Shown here: positions 9,001-16,719 of the stretch, in pieces
Layout: each line of letters begins with the position of its first letter
Position numbering within the stretch: the first letter of the stretch is position 1
Source: Murdochiella vaginalis
Lineage (GTDB): Bacteria; Bacillota; Clostridia; Tissierellales; Peptoniphilaceae
Direction of reading: 5' to 3'
NCBI RefSeq assembly: GCF_900119705.1
Contig: NZ_LT632322.1
Location: 1,364,001 to 1,428,000 of the forward strand
Length of the DNA: 64,000 nt
Notes under the pieces: model-generated
The model's input: only the letters and a program-made list of their open reading frames with translations
Told to the model about the DNA's origin: nothing
Databases searched by the model: none
Program-made: the position numbers and the translations under genes

Positions 9001-9260
9001 CTTTCAAAGCGGGTGGAACGCGCCCGCTTCGAGTTCAGCCACACTCAGCTCGTCCCGCCGAGTCGTAACGATTACGAATGGATGTGTGCACGGTAATGGC
9101 AGGCATGGCTACCGATCGCTTGGGGTTACACATCGAAGGGCTGTTTTAATAGTAACGCGGGTCGATGTGTCTCTGTGTCCCAGAGTGAGGGCCTTTTGTC
9201 TCAGGGGCAACAGGCAATGCCGCGCATATATGCGTCGTCTTTTTACTCTTTTTCGTGACA
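9001..9260 (-). promoter_or_regulatory. Structured leader region of the tad operon
   Basis: The divergent gap between tadA and the XRE regulator is ~410 bp with no gene. Read on the minus strand it can fold into several stems: ACACATCGA/TCGATGTGT (9128-9136 with 9162-9170), CGGTA/TACCG (9091-9114) and AAGCGGG/CCCGCTT (9007-9029), the last just upstream of the tadA ribosome site. A small dyad GTAACGATTAC lies at 9065-9075. I could not match it to a known riboswitch class, including either c-di-GMP class, so a cis-regulatory RNA is only a possibility. Confidence 0.4.
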
Positions 9261-9341
9261 TCATTACATTTGTCTCCATTTTTTATGGAAATATACATTT
9301 ATATACAATATTTTATGGATTTTTCGGCCGTTTTTTGCATC

Positions 9342-9370
9342 TTGATTCATTTTTTAAGAATGAATATAAT
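9342..9370 (+). promoter_or_regulatory. Sigma-A-type promoter of the XRE regulator
   Basis: TTGATT (9342-9347) and a perfect TATAAT (9365-9370) are separated by 17 bp, within an AT-rich stretch, 35 bp upstream of the regulator start codon. An imperfect dyad TCCAT/ATGGA at about 9274-9289 further upstream could be an operator. Confidence 0.75.
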
Positions 9371-9404
9371 TTTGAAAACTGTTTTTATAGAAAAGGAGTC
9401 GGTA

Positions 9405-9845
9405 ATGAATGACTTGCTGCGTGCCAACAAAATAATCATTGCGCGAAGCGTCGCGCAACTCCGAAAAGAAAATCACATGACACAGACGCAGTTAGCCGAC
9501 GAACTTAATGCACGGCTGAACACGAATTACCAAGGAAGTGCCATCTCCGCCTGGGAAAATGCCAATAATTCCATTAATGCGGATTACTTACCTGTTCTGG
9601 CGGATATTTTTAATGTTGCCTTGGAAAAGCTGTTTGGCGAAAGTCTACAACAGCGAGAGCTTGTCAAGGACGTCTGTGAAACGATCGAACGCCATTTGAC
9701 CGATGAGGAAACACAACAAGTTTCTCACTATATTTCTTACCTTTTGTATCGTCGTTATCATAAGATTCTTCCTGTAGAAGAGAGCACGGAGGAATGCGTG
9801 GCGGAAACTGCAAAACGCCCGAACAAAGATCCGAACAAAGAATAG
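9405..9845 (+). CDS. XRE-family transcriptional regulator
   Basis: 146 residues from ATG 9405, which has AAAAGGAG six bases upstream; longer in-frame starts lie in the promoter. Residues about 10-70 form an HTH of the lambda-repressor type: ARSVAQLRKENHMTQTQLADEL, then SAISAWENANNSINADYLPVLADIFNVALEKLFGE. The C-terminal half is helical, with a charged tail (TAKRPNKDPNKE). It is divergent from the Tad operon, so control of pilus genes from the shared intergenic region is plausible but unproven. Confidence 0.88.
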   Translation: MNDLLRANKIIIARSVAQLRKENHMTQTQLADELNARLNTNYQGSAISAWENANNSINADYLPVLADIFNVALEKLFGESLQQRELVKDVCETIERHLTDEETQQVSHYISYLLYRRYHKILPVEESTEECVAETAKRPNKDPNKE

Positions 9846-9930
9846 AAGTTTTTACGATAAACGTTTTGTAATCCTGTTATGAAGGGATTTACCTATCTTA
9901 TCGAAGCTGCTAAAAAAGTAGAATCCATTG

Positions 9931-9970
9931 AAAAATGCCCATTCTGTTGATTTCAACAGAACGGGCATTT
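9931..9970 (-). terminator. Intrinsic terminator downstream of tRNA-Ala
   Basis: Near-perfect hairpin: AAAATGCCC-A-TTCTGTTG pairs with CAACAGAA-C-GGGCATTTT, loop of four, one A.C mismatch. On the minus strand it ends in TTTTTC directly after the tRNA. The symmetric A/T flanks mean it may also stop transcription of the XRE gene from the other side. Confidence 0.85.
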
Positions 9971-9977
9971 TCGATTC

Positions 9978-10050
9978 TGGATCTGATGGGATTCGAACCC
10001 ACGACTTCCACGTTGCGAACGTGACACTCTCCCAGCTGAGTTACAGACCC
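9978..10050 (-). tRNA. tRNA-Ala (anticodon CGC)
   Basis: 73-nt cloverleaf: acceptor GGGTCTG/CAGATCC, D-stem ACTC/GAGT, anticodon stem TCACG/CGTGG around the loop TTCGCAA, and T-arm GTGGG-TTCGAAT-CCCAT with discriminator A. The anticodon is CGC (codon GCG, Ala). The third acceptor pair is G-U, the classic alanine identity element, which supports the assignment. The CCA end is not encoded. It is a solitary tRNA with its own promoter and terminator. Confidence 0.93.
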
Positions 10051-10066
10051 ACGCCTCAATGAGCGT

Positions 10067-10095
10067 ATTCTACTCTTTTTTGAGGCAAATTGCAA
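10067..10095 (-). promoter_or_regulatory. Promoter of tRNA-Ala
   Basis: On the minus strand TTGCAA (10090-10095) and TAGAAT (10067-10072) are separated by 17 bp, about 17 bp before the mature tRNA 5' end. Confidence 0.65.
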
Positions 10096-10144
10096 ACCGG
10101 TGTGCAAGGAAGTTTCCTACTGCATCGATCACATCCGACCCATC

Positions 10145-11311
10145 TTATAAAGCAGCGCGATAGATAGCTTCCACATCTTCCGCAGTCATGGGCTGAAAAC
10201 CGTGAATGACTCCACCGGATCGAGCAACGCTATTTTTCGCCATTTCGGCAAGATGCGTTTCATCTATGTCCACTTCTTTAAGGGTCATCGGAATATCCAG
10301 CGATCGGAAGAACTCCGAAAGGGCAGCAATGCCGGCTTCCGCCTGCTCATACTCCGTTTTTTTCTCGATACTGAAAATCACTTTTGCAAAACGGGCGATA
10401 CGCGAAACCGTTTTGTCGTTTAAGAAGTGACGCAGCCAGTGCGGTGTAAGGATCGCCAGGCCGACGCCATGCGTAATGTCATAATAAGCGGAAAGCTCAT
10501 GCTCCATAGCATGAACGCTCCAGGCTTGTGCCTTACCGGTTCCGATCAACCCGTTAATCGCCCAGGAATTGGCCCAAAGCAAGTTGGCACGTGCTTCCTC
10601 ATTCGTGGGATCTTTGAATGCCACAGGGCCATACTTAATGCAGGTGCGCAGGATCGCTTCCGATATGCTGTCCTGCAGATAGGCATCGTCTTCTACCGAA
10701 AAATAACTTTCCATGGTATGGCTCATGATGTCCGCCGTGCCGGCCGCCGTGTGCCAAGCGTTGACCGTATAGGTATACGCCGGATTCAGATAGGAAACGC
10801 GCGGAAGAGCAAGTGGGCTTGACCATCCCAGTTTCTGCTTCGTTTCCGGGTTAGAAATAACCGAATGGGGATCCATTTCCGAACCGGTGGCCGCCACCGT
10901 AATCACGGTCGCAAGCGGCAAAGCATCCTTGATCGGAGCTTTTCCCAGAACAAGATCCCAGGGATCTGCGTCGGTTTTCGCGCCGGCAGCGATGAGCTTT
11001 GCACAGTCGAGAACCGAGCCGCCACCGATGGGAACGATGACCTCGATGTTCTCTTTGTGAACGAGCGCAATACCGCGTTTCGCCTCATCAATGCGCGGAT
11101 TGGGCGAAATGCCGGCACACTCCACCGTATCGACACCATGCGCATGCAAAGCATCAACAATGGCATCGTAAATGCCCAATCGCTTGACACTCCCCCCACC
11201 GATCACAATGAGTGCACGTTTTCCCAACGCTGCCACACGGGCGGCGAATGTTTCCTCTAAGTCGTGGCCGAAGAGAACTTCCGTCGGCACATGAAAAATA
11301 AAGTTTTCCAT
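10145..11311 (-). CDS. Iron-containing alcohol dehydrogenase (butanol dehydrogenase type)
   Basis: 388 residues. NAD(P)H-dependent group III alcohol dehydrogenase, probably reducing aldehydes in fermentation. The N-terminus MENFIFHVPTEVLFG is typical of BDH-like members. GGGSVLDCAK (cofactor loop) and ATGSEMDPHSVIS are present, as are the metal-binding histidines in WHTAAGTADIMSHTMESYF and HAMEHELSAYYDITHGVGLA. Length is normal and the start has GGGAGAG upstream. It is 73 bp downstream of the MATE gene on the same strand and may be read from that operon. The substrate is not deducible. Confidence 0.9.
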   Translation of the reverse strand: MENFIFHVPTEVLFGHDLEETFAARVAALGKRALIVIGGGSVKRLGIYDAIVDALHAHGVDTVECAGISPNPRIDEAKRGIALVHKENIEVIVPIGGGSVLDCAKLIAAGAKTDADPWDLVLGKAPIKDALPLATVITVAATGSEMDPHSVISNPETKQKLGWSSPLALPRVSYLNPAYTYTVNAWHTAAGTADIMSHTMESYFSVEDDAYLQDSISEAILRTCIKYGPVAFKDPTNEEARANLLWANSWAINGLIGTGKAQAWSVHAMEHELSAYYDITHGVGLAILTPHWLRHFLNDKTVSRIARFAKVIFSIEKKTEYEQAEAGIAALSEFFRSLDIPMTLKEVDIDETHLAEMAKNSVARSGGVIHGFQPMTAEDVEAIYRAAL

Positions 11312-11384
11312 ATCTCTCCCTTTCTGTACAGGCGTCTGTCAATCCTGTTTCATATAGCGATCTTCGGAGAGTATACCCACCGAA

Positions 11385-12785
11385 TCACGCCTTCTCACGC
11401 TTGGTGAGATTTCGTATCCAGGTTTTGCGCCTATAAAAGGGATAAATGAAGAAGAGCTTAATGATTTCTTCCGCACTGACGACAAAAAACGTCAATTCAA
11501 ATGGCCAATGAAACACCGCGACGCCGAGAAATGCCATAGGAACAGCAAAAAGCCATATCGACATCAGCTCAAAATAAAATGTCCACTTAGTTTCTCCTCC
11601 CGCACGCAGAATGCCGATAAAAATCATGCTGTTCCAGAAACGAAATGGTGCCGCTACACCACGAATGAGAAGCAGATTATGAGAACGTGAAGCCACATTC
11701 GCTTCGATACCGCTAAAGAGCATCATCAACACATCCGGGAAAAAGAGCAAAATGGCTGCGGAAAGCAGGCTCACCACCGTGACGAATTGCATGAAGTAGT
11801 TCGCCATGGTTTCTGCACGCTTCAATTTTCCCGCACCCAAGCGCTGTCCCAACAAAACCGAAGCGGCTGAGCAGAGCGCATCAATGATGATGAAAAAGAT
11901 ATTGTTGATGGAATTGGTCAGTTGTACCGCGGCGATCACTTCCTTGCCTGCCAATGCAAAGGCCACCGCCTGCACCAACTGACCAAAGGACCAGGAGGTT
12001 TCCGCCAGCACGATGGGCGTTGCGACCGGTAAACAGCGACGAAATTCTTTCTGATGCCACTGAAGTGCCTCGAGCGGACGAATATCCATCATGCCGGGAT
12101 GCTGACGCCATACGAGTATGACCAACGCAACCATTTCTACCACTCGCGAGATGAGTGTACCGAGGGCAGCGCCGACCACGCCCAAAGCGGGCATGCCCAA
12201 TTTACCGAAGATCAAAATGTAATTGAAGAACACGTTCGTCAAAAACGACAAAATGGAAACCGCCAACGGTTCCCGTGCGCGATTAACGCTACGCAAAACC
12301 GTGATTAGCGCAAGCGAAAGCGCAAAAAAAGGAAATGAAAAGCTTACCGGGCGAAGGTAGGCTTCCCCCAGCGCCTGCACATTCGGATCCTTGACCATGA
12401 CGGTGAGAAGCGTATGTGGCAGAAGGAAGGCAACCAGAAAAAAAAACATGCTCAGTAAAAACGCCGCCTGCATCGTAATGCTGGTCGACAAGCGAACCTT
12501 GCGTTCATCGCGATTGCCGAAATGTTGTGCAATAAAAACCGCCCCAGCACCGCTGATTCCAAAGCAGATCACCTGAAAGAAAAACACAAATTGATTGACC
12601 ATCCCCACTGCAGCGATCGCCGCGCTCCCCAGGGAAGAAATCATGACCGTGTCCGTAATATTTATGGAGGTGGTGATGAGCAGTTGAAAGGCAATCGGCA
12701 ACGCCACGGCGAAGACTTCTTTCAAAAAGTGTTTATCCTGAAAAAACCAGCTCTTCGTCGTGGTGGGGATGGGTTGTGGCGTCAT
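11385..12785 (-). CDS. MATE-family multidrug/toxin efflux transporter
   Basis: 466 residues with twelve predicted membrane helices in two homologous halves. The first half has QLLITTSINITDTVMISSLG and FQVICFGISGAGAVFIAQHFG; the second begins near LAETSWSFGQLVQAVAFALAG and has SAASVLLGQRLGAGKLKRAE. These are MATE hallmarks. It probably exports cationic or amphipathic compounds using a Na+ or H+ gradient, substrate unknown. It starts 9 bp after the ATP-grasp ligase (AGGAG present), so it belongs to the D-aspartate/BrnQ operon; whether it exports a related metabolite is an open question. Confidence 0.9.
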   Translation of the reverse strand: MTPQPIPTTTKSWFFQDKHFLKEVFAVALPIAFQLLITTSINITDTVMISSLGSAAIAAVGMVNQFVFFFQVICFGISGAGAVFIAQHFGNRDERKVRLSTSITMQAAFLLSMFFFLVAFLLPHTLLTVMVKDPNVQALGEAYLRPVSFSFPFFALSLALITVLRSVNRAREPLAVSILSFLTNVFFNYILIFGKLGMPALGVVGAALGTLISRVVEMVALVILVWRQHPGMMDIRPLEALQWHQKEFRRCLPVATPIVLAETSWSFGQLVQAVAFALAGKEVIAAVQLTNSINNIFFIIIDALCSAASVLLGQRLGAGKLKRAETMANYFMQFVTVVSLLSAAILLFFPDVLMMLFSGIEANVASRSHNLLLIRGVAAPFRFWNSMIFIGILRAGGETKWTFYFELMSIWLFAVPMAFLGVAVFHWPFELTFFVVSAEEIIKLFFIYPFYRRKTWIRNLTKREKA

Positions 12786-12794
12786 GCAAAACTC

Positions 12795-14000
12795 CTATTG
12801 CTCGGTACGTTGCGGTTGAAATTTGGGATAGTAGCGGCGCGTTGAAAGACGTCTTCGCCAATAAAGCAGAAAACGACCAAGAGAACGATCTTTTTCATAC
12901 CAACTGGGGAAGAAAAACCCTTTTGCAAGATAGCGTTCCACCAAATCACGGTCTTCCTTCGCACAATACGTGCGAAGCACCTGCGGATCAACGTAAAGCC
13001 ACAACGCGCTGTCCTGATGATAATGCGCCGGTTTGTCGACATGTAAAAGCAAATCGTCCACAAGGAAGGTCGTAAAATTACACCCGCCGGCCGTCATATA
13101 GGAAGAAGAGCGTCCTTGGCGAATATTGATCTCAAAAACCTTGTATTTCCCATCGCGCACATCATATTTGAGATCGAAATTGGCGAAGCCCCGATAGCCA
13201 ATCTGCTTTAAGAAACGTTCGTATTGTGCATAGATAGCATCGTTGCCAAGGCTTACCAATGCATTGTAATTGCCGATTTCTCCCGGAAGACAGGCATCCA
13301 AGAGGCACTTGCCCAAGCACATCATCTTCACTTCTCCCTTCGTATTCACATAGGCGTTGAGTACGAACATACGTGAAAAATCGCCGGGAATAAAGTCCTG
13401 CAAAATGAGATCTCCTTTGTAGCTGCTTGAGTAAATCGCCTGCACGACGCTGCGCAGTTCTGCTTCATCCGCAATGCGATACGCTTTTTTCTTTCCCGGA
13501 AACTTCGCATGAAGATACGCAATCGAATCGTTCGGCTTTAAAGCCATCGGAAAACCGAAAGGTGCCTTAAAAGAGTCGCGTTTGTCATACGTGAGCACAA
13601 AAGTGTCCGGATAATCGAGCCCATATTCTTCACACACGGCATAAAAATCTTTTTTATTCTCCAACTGCTGCTGCATGGCCTGATCAATGTAGTTAAAACG
13701 ATAACGCACAGAAAGTGCATCCCGATGACGCGTAATGAGCGCAGTATACCCATCTCCGCAGGAAATAAGAAGAAGCGGACACGTATAGCGTCGACCCACT
13801 TCCTCAAGAACCGCTAAAAACACCTCATCCTGTTCAAAATCCTCACGTGTTTCCACTTCTAAAATATGCGAATGCTGCGTATACATCAAAGGACGAATGC
13901 CGAGACAAAGCGATTTCACGCCATATGCTTCATAAAAGGAGCGTGCTGTCCCATATGCATTAATATCCGTCCCTAAAATAATCGGCTTAAACTGGACCAT
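12795..14000 (-). CDS. ATP-grasp carboxylate-amine ligase, probable D-aspartate ligase
   Basis: 401 residues. The N-terminal pre-ATP-grasp part contains ILGTDINAYGTARSFYEAYG, as in the D-aspartate ligase family (Aslfm of Enterococcus faecium). An ATP-grasp core follows: FPMALKPNDS, a DLILQDFIPGD hinge, and metal/ATP-binding segments NFDLKYDVRDGKYKVFEINIRQGRSS. The adjacent racemase, overlapping by 14 bp, supplies the likely substrate: D-Asp ligase activates the beta-carboxylate of D-Asp and attaches it to the stem-peptide lysine to form a D-Asp/D-Asn crossbridge. Function is inferred from family resemblance plus neighbours; another carboxylate-amine ligase activity cannot be excluded. Confidence 0.78.
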   Translation of the reverse strand: MVQFKPIILGTDINAYGTARSFYEAYGVKSLCLGIRPLMYTQHSHILEVETREDFEQDEVFLAVLEEVGRRYTCPLLLISCGDGYTALITRHRDALSVRYRFNYIDQAMQQQLENKKDFYAVCEEYGLDYPDTFVLTYDKRDSFKAPFGFPMALKPNDSIAYLHAKFPGKKKAYRIADEAELRSVVQAIYSSSYKGDLILQDFIPGDFSRMFVLNAYVNTKGEVKMMCLGKCLLDACLPGEIGNYNALVSLGNDAIYAQYERFLKQIGYRGFANFDLKYDVRDGKYKVFEINIRQGRSSSYMTAGGCNFTTFLVDDLLLHVDKPAHYHQDSALWLYVDPQVLRTYCAKEDRDLVERYLAKGFFFPSWYEKDRSLGRFLLYWRRRLSTRRYYPKFQPQRTEQ

Positions 14001-14667
14001 TTCCCCTACACTTTCTGATTGCTTCGTTTCCCAACACTTTCAAGGCATCTATCACAGGGCGATCCCCCACCGGAATGGCGGAAAGTTCCGTGCACGCTAA
14101 AATAACACGTCCCTTATTGCTATATTGGTCGATCATGCGTAAGAGTTCCGGAAAATCACGACGATTCTCCTTCTTTACCGCATAGATAATCTCCATCACG
14201 CGTTCGGCATCGGCTTCGTCAATCGCAAGGCACGATAAGCCATGCTTTGCAGCATAGTGCTCGTAAACGCGGCTTTTTCGCGTACCGGACGTTGCAAGAA
14301 CCACCACCTTCTTATCGCCTCGGCGTACACACTCCTTGATGGATTCCTCCACCATGTTGATGATGGGCGTATCGGTATACGTGCAAAACGTATCATAAAA
14401 ATAATGAGAAGTGTTGCACGGTATGGCAATGGCCTTCAAGCCAAGTGGACGTAAAAGATCAAAATCCGCTTTCATTTGCCGCAACAAAGGTGCCGTGTCG
14501 CCGGAGAGAATGCAGGCGCTTCGATCTGGCATGGTTGCATGGCTTAAAATGATCGTATTGATGTGATCCTGATCTCCGTGGGCCTCTGTATGATCGATAA
14601 GATATTGATAAAACACATTCGTAGCAAGCGGTCCCATACCGCCGATTACGCCAAGTTCATACGTCAT
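13987..14667 (-). CDS. Aspartate/glutamate racemase family protein, probable aspartate racemase
   Basis: 226 residues. PLP-independent racemase using two cysteines: Cys84 in AIPCNTSHYF and Cys192 in LACTELSAI, both in the expected motifs. The N-terminus GVIGGMGPLAT and TIILSHATMPDR are typical of the aspartate racemase branch. The gene lies directly upstream of the ATP-grasp ligase with a 14-bp overlap, the same pairing as racemase and D-Asp ligase in enterococci, so D-Asp production for peptidoglycan is the most economical reading. Some family members act on Glu instead. Confidence 0.85.
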   Translation of the reverse strand: MTYELGVIGGMGPLATNVFYQYLIDHTEAHGDQDHINTIILSHATMPDRSACILSGDTAPLLRQMKADFDLLRPLGLKAIAIPCNTSHYFYDTFCTYTDTPIINMVEESIKECVRRGDKKVVVLATSGTRKSRVYEHYAAKHGLSCLAIDEADAERVMEIIYAVKKENRRDFPELLRMIDQYSNKGRVILACTELSAIPVGDRPVIDALKVLGNEAIRKCRGNGPV

Positions 14668-14676
14668 TCGCTTTTC

Positions 14677-16005
14677 CTATTCCTGTTTCATTTGCTCGTG
14701 AAGGACCGGCTTTTCTTCTTTTTCTTTCGGTAAAACCAAATAGAAGACGAGCGCTAAAATCACACTGGGCAGTATCCAATAATAATTTTGCCACATTTCC
14801 GGAATCAAACCGGCTTTCCCACCCAGTATGGGCGTTCCGCGCATCAAACCAATGAGAAAGTCCACCGCTGGAAACGATGCGCCGATAACTGCGCCAATAT
14901 GAATGGAGCGTCTATTTAGCGGTCCTTGCACAAGATTCAGCACAATGAGGGCAATTGCAATCGGATAAATAGCAACCAGGATCGGTGCAGAGATAGCGAC
15001 AATTTGATCCACGCCTAATACCGAAAGAACCGCACTCACGCATACACAAAGAATGGACCACACGCGTGCCGATATCTTGCCTTTTGTCATTCGCTCCATA
15101 AAGTCAGAAAATGTAGTTGTTAAGCCGATCGCCGTTGTCAAACAAGCCAAGAACATGGCAATGGTCATCAAAAGTTTTCCGGTGAAGCCGGAAAGCTTAT
15201 CCACGCTAAAAAGCAGGAGAGAAACACGCCCTATGTCCTCGACGCCAAGCCCGGAAGTCGTCGCGCCAATGTACATGAACCCTCCATAAACTGCCACTAA
15301 TCCAAGAGCGGCAAAGATCGAGGAGATTGCGGTGCAACGCACCACCTGTGAGGGATCCTCCATGCCGCGGCGCTGAAAATCCTTAATAATCACGATGGAA
15401 AATGCGAGGGCGGCCAGCGCATCCATCGTCTGATATCCTTCCAAGAAGCTCTTGGAAAAGACCTCGGTTGCACCCGTATCGACCAGCGGTCCGAGAGGAA
15501 ATACCAGCGATTTCCCGATTAAGAGTACTAAAATCCCCACCAATACCGGCGTTAGAATCAATCCCAGACCGGAGACAACGCGACTGGGCTTAATGACAAA
15601 AAAGAGGGTGACGGCAAAAAAGAACAGCGAAGTTATCGTGGGCGAAAGACTCGGAAAAAACGCGCCGGAAAGCATCTCATGACTTGTCGCGGCAGTGCGC
15701 GGAATCGCTAGCCCCGGTCCGATACAAATAAGAATCAGACCGCCAAAAGCCATAGATATCGGCCCGCCAAGATGACGTGCAACGGACTCGATCGTTCCGC
15801 CGGCACGAATGGTCGCAATGGCACCTAACAGCACCAAGCCAACCGCCGGAATCGAAAACGCCAGAAAGCCAGTCAGATACTGGTTTCCGACATTTCGGCC
15901 CAAGCTTGTCGGGAAAATAACATTTCCCGCTCCAAAAAACATAGAAAATAACGCAAAAGAAGCGACCGCGATCCATTTGCGTTTTGAGGTTGAAGATTGA
16001 TCCAT
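14677..16005 (-). CDS. brnQ: Branched-chain amino acid carrier BrnQ (LIVCS family)
   Basis: 442 residues, about twelve membrane segments. Sodium/proton-coupled uptake of Leu, Ile and Val is known for the family. The N-terminus has ASFALFSMFFGAGNVIFP and LTGFLAFSIPAVGLVLLG, characteristic of BrnQ, followed by GPGLAIPRTAATSHEM. ATG 16005 is preferred because AGGAG lies ten bases before it; a GTG at 16014 sits on the ribosome site. It is directly upstream of the racemase (9 bp), so the operon joins an amino acid importer with D-Asp synthesis and ligation. Confidence 0.92.
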   Translation of the reverse strand: MDQSSTSKRKWIAVASFALFSMFFGAGNVIFPTSLGRNVGNQYLTGFLAFSIPAVGLVLLGAIATIRAGGTIESVARHLGGPISMAFGGLILICIGPGLAIPRTAATSHEMLSGAFFPSLSPTITSLFFFAVTLFFVIKPSRVVSGLGLILTPVLVGILVLLIGKSLVFPLGPLVDTGATEVFSKSFLEGYQTMDALAALAFSIVIIKDFQRRGMEDPSQVVRCTAISSIFAALGLVAVYGGFMYIGATTSGLGVEDIGRVSLLLFSVDKLSGFTGKLLMTIAMFLACLTTAIGLTTTFSDFMERMTKGKISARVWSILCVCVSAVLSVLGVDQIVAISAPILVAIYPIAIALIVLNLVQGPLNRRSIHIGAVIGASFPAVDFLIGLMRGTPILGGKAGLIPEMWQNYYWILPSVILALVFYLVLPKEKEEKPVLHEQMKQE

Positions 16006-16041
16006 TGCAATCACACTCCTAAGCTTGCCAAAATGCCCAAT

Positions 16042-16386
16042 TTAAAAGAGCAAAGAAAAAAACAGGGCGAAAAGACCGATAACAGCGATCAGAATAACAA
16101 TACCGATTAAACTGAGACAGATTCCTACAACAGCAGGCCATTGAGGACGTTTCTTTAAACCCCGAATGGAAAAAATCAGGCCCGCAATCCAAAGAAGAAA
16201 GCTCAATAATCCTGAGTGCCGAAACAACATGGCTCCCAGTGCGGCACCACAACCGATCAGTCCATCCGAATTATCTGCATAGAGTCTCTGCCAATAGGCA
16301 AAAGAAAAAATTCCTGCGTCCTTACCCGCCTGTGCGCTACTGTCGTAACGCCACTGCTCAGTTTGAGAATCCCGTTCGCTGTCCAT
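16042..16386 (-). CDS. Small membrane protein, unknown function
   Basis: 114 residues from ATG 16386 with GGAAAGGAAAC upstream. A polar N-terminus (about 1-45) is followed by three hydrophobic segments (near 45-65, 68-75 and 88-114; the last reads ICLSLIGIVILIAVIGLFAL), resembling DUF4190-type small proteins. It begins the run that continues into brnQ, 36 bp downstream. A longer frame from 16491 exists, but its first 35 residues are basic and unlike a membrane protein. Confidence 0.6.
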   Translation of the reverse strand: MDSERDSQTEQWRYDSSAQAGKDAGIFSFAYWQRLYADNSDGLIGCGAALGAMLFRHSGLLSFLLWIAGLIFSIRGLKKRPQWPAVVGICLSLIGIVILIAVIGLFALFFSLLF

Positions 16387-16582
16387 CCCGTTTCCTTTCC
16401 TTTCGACGCCGCTGTTATCGCAAAGGATGTACTTCCTTGCTTTCGTTTCATCACGCCGAACATGTCTTTTTATTTTATGTTGAAAATGCAAATCTGTCCA
16501 TACATTGCGATGTCTACTATAGTATAACGAGAATTACGCTCTCGTTCGCAGCGAATCGATTGCCCGGAAACGGGAAGAAAAT

Positions 16583-16612
16583 CCGACAACTTTCTTACAA
16601 ATGTGGTATACT
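16583..16612 (+). promoter_or_regulatory. Extended -10 promoter of the mgl operon
   Basis: TGG-TATACT (-10 at 16607-16612, with the TGn extension) and a weak CCGACA -35 (16583-16588) at 18-bp spacing, about 108 bp before mglB. Upstream, AACGAGA/TCTCGTT (around 16527-16547) forms an inverted repeat that could bind a regulator. I found no clear cre site. Confidence 0.55.
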
Positions 16613-16719
16613 GACACGTGGAAACTGAAGGATGCGTGGAAATCAATCAGTTTTTATTTTTTGCGAAGAGAAATCGTTTCCTTATGATTCTCTTGCAACG
16701 ACTAAAAAGGAGGATGTTT

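Noticed and set aside
9001-9260. c-di-GMP riboswitch before tadA
   Set aside because: I could not place the class I or class II conserved motifs; left as an unassigned structured leader.
9910-10107. 65-residue reverse-strand frame
   Set aside because: It covers the tRNA-Ala gene and its terminator, so it is an artefact.
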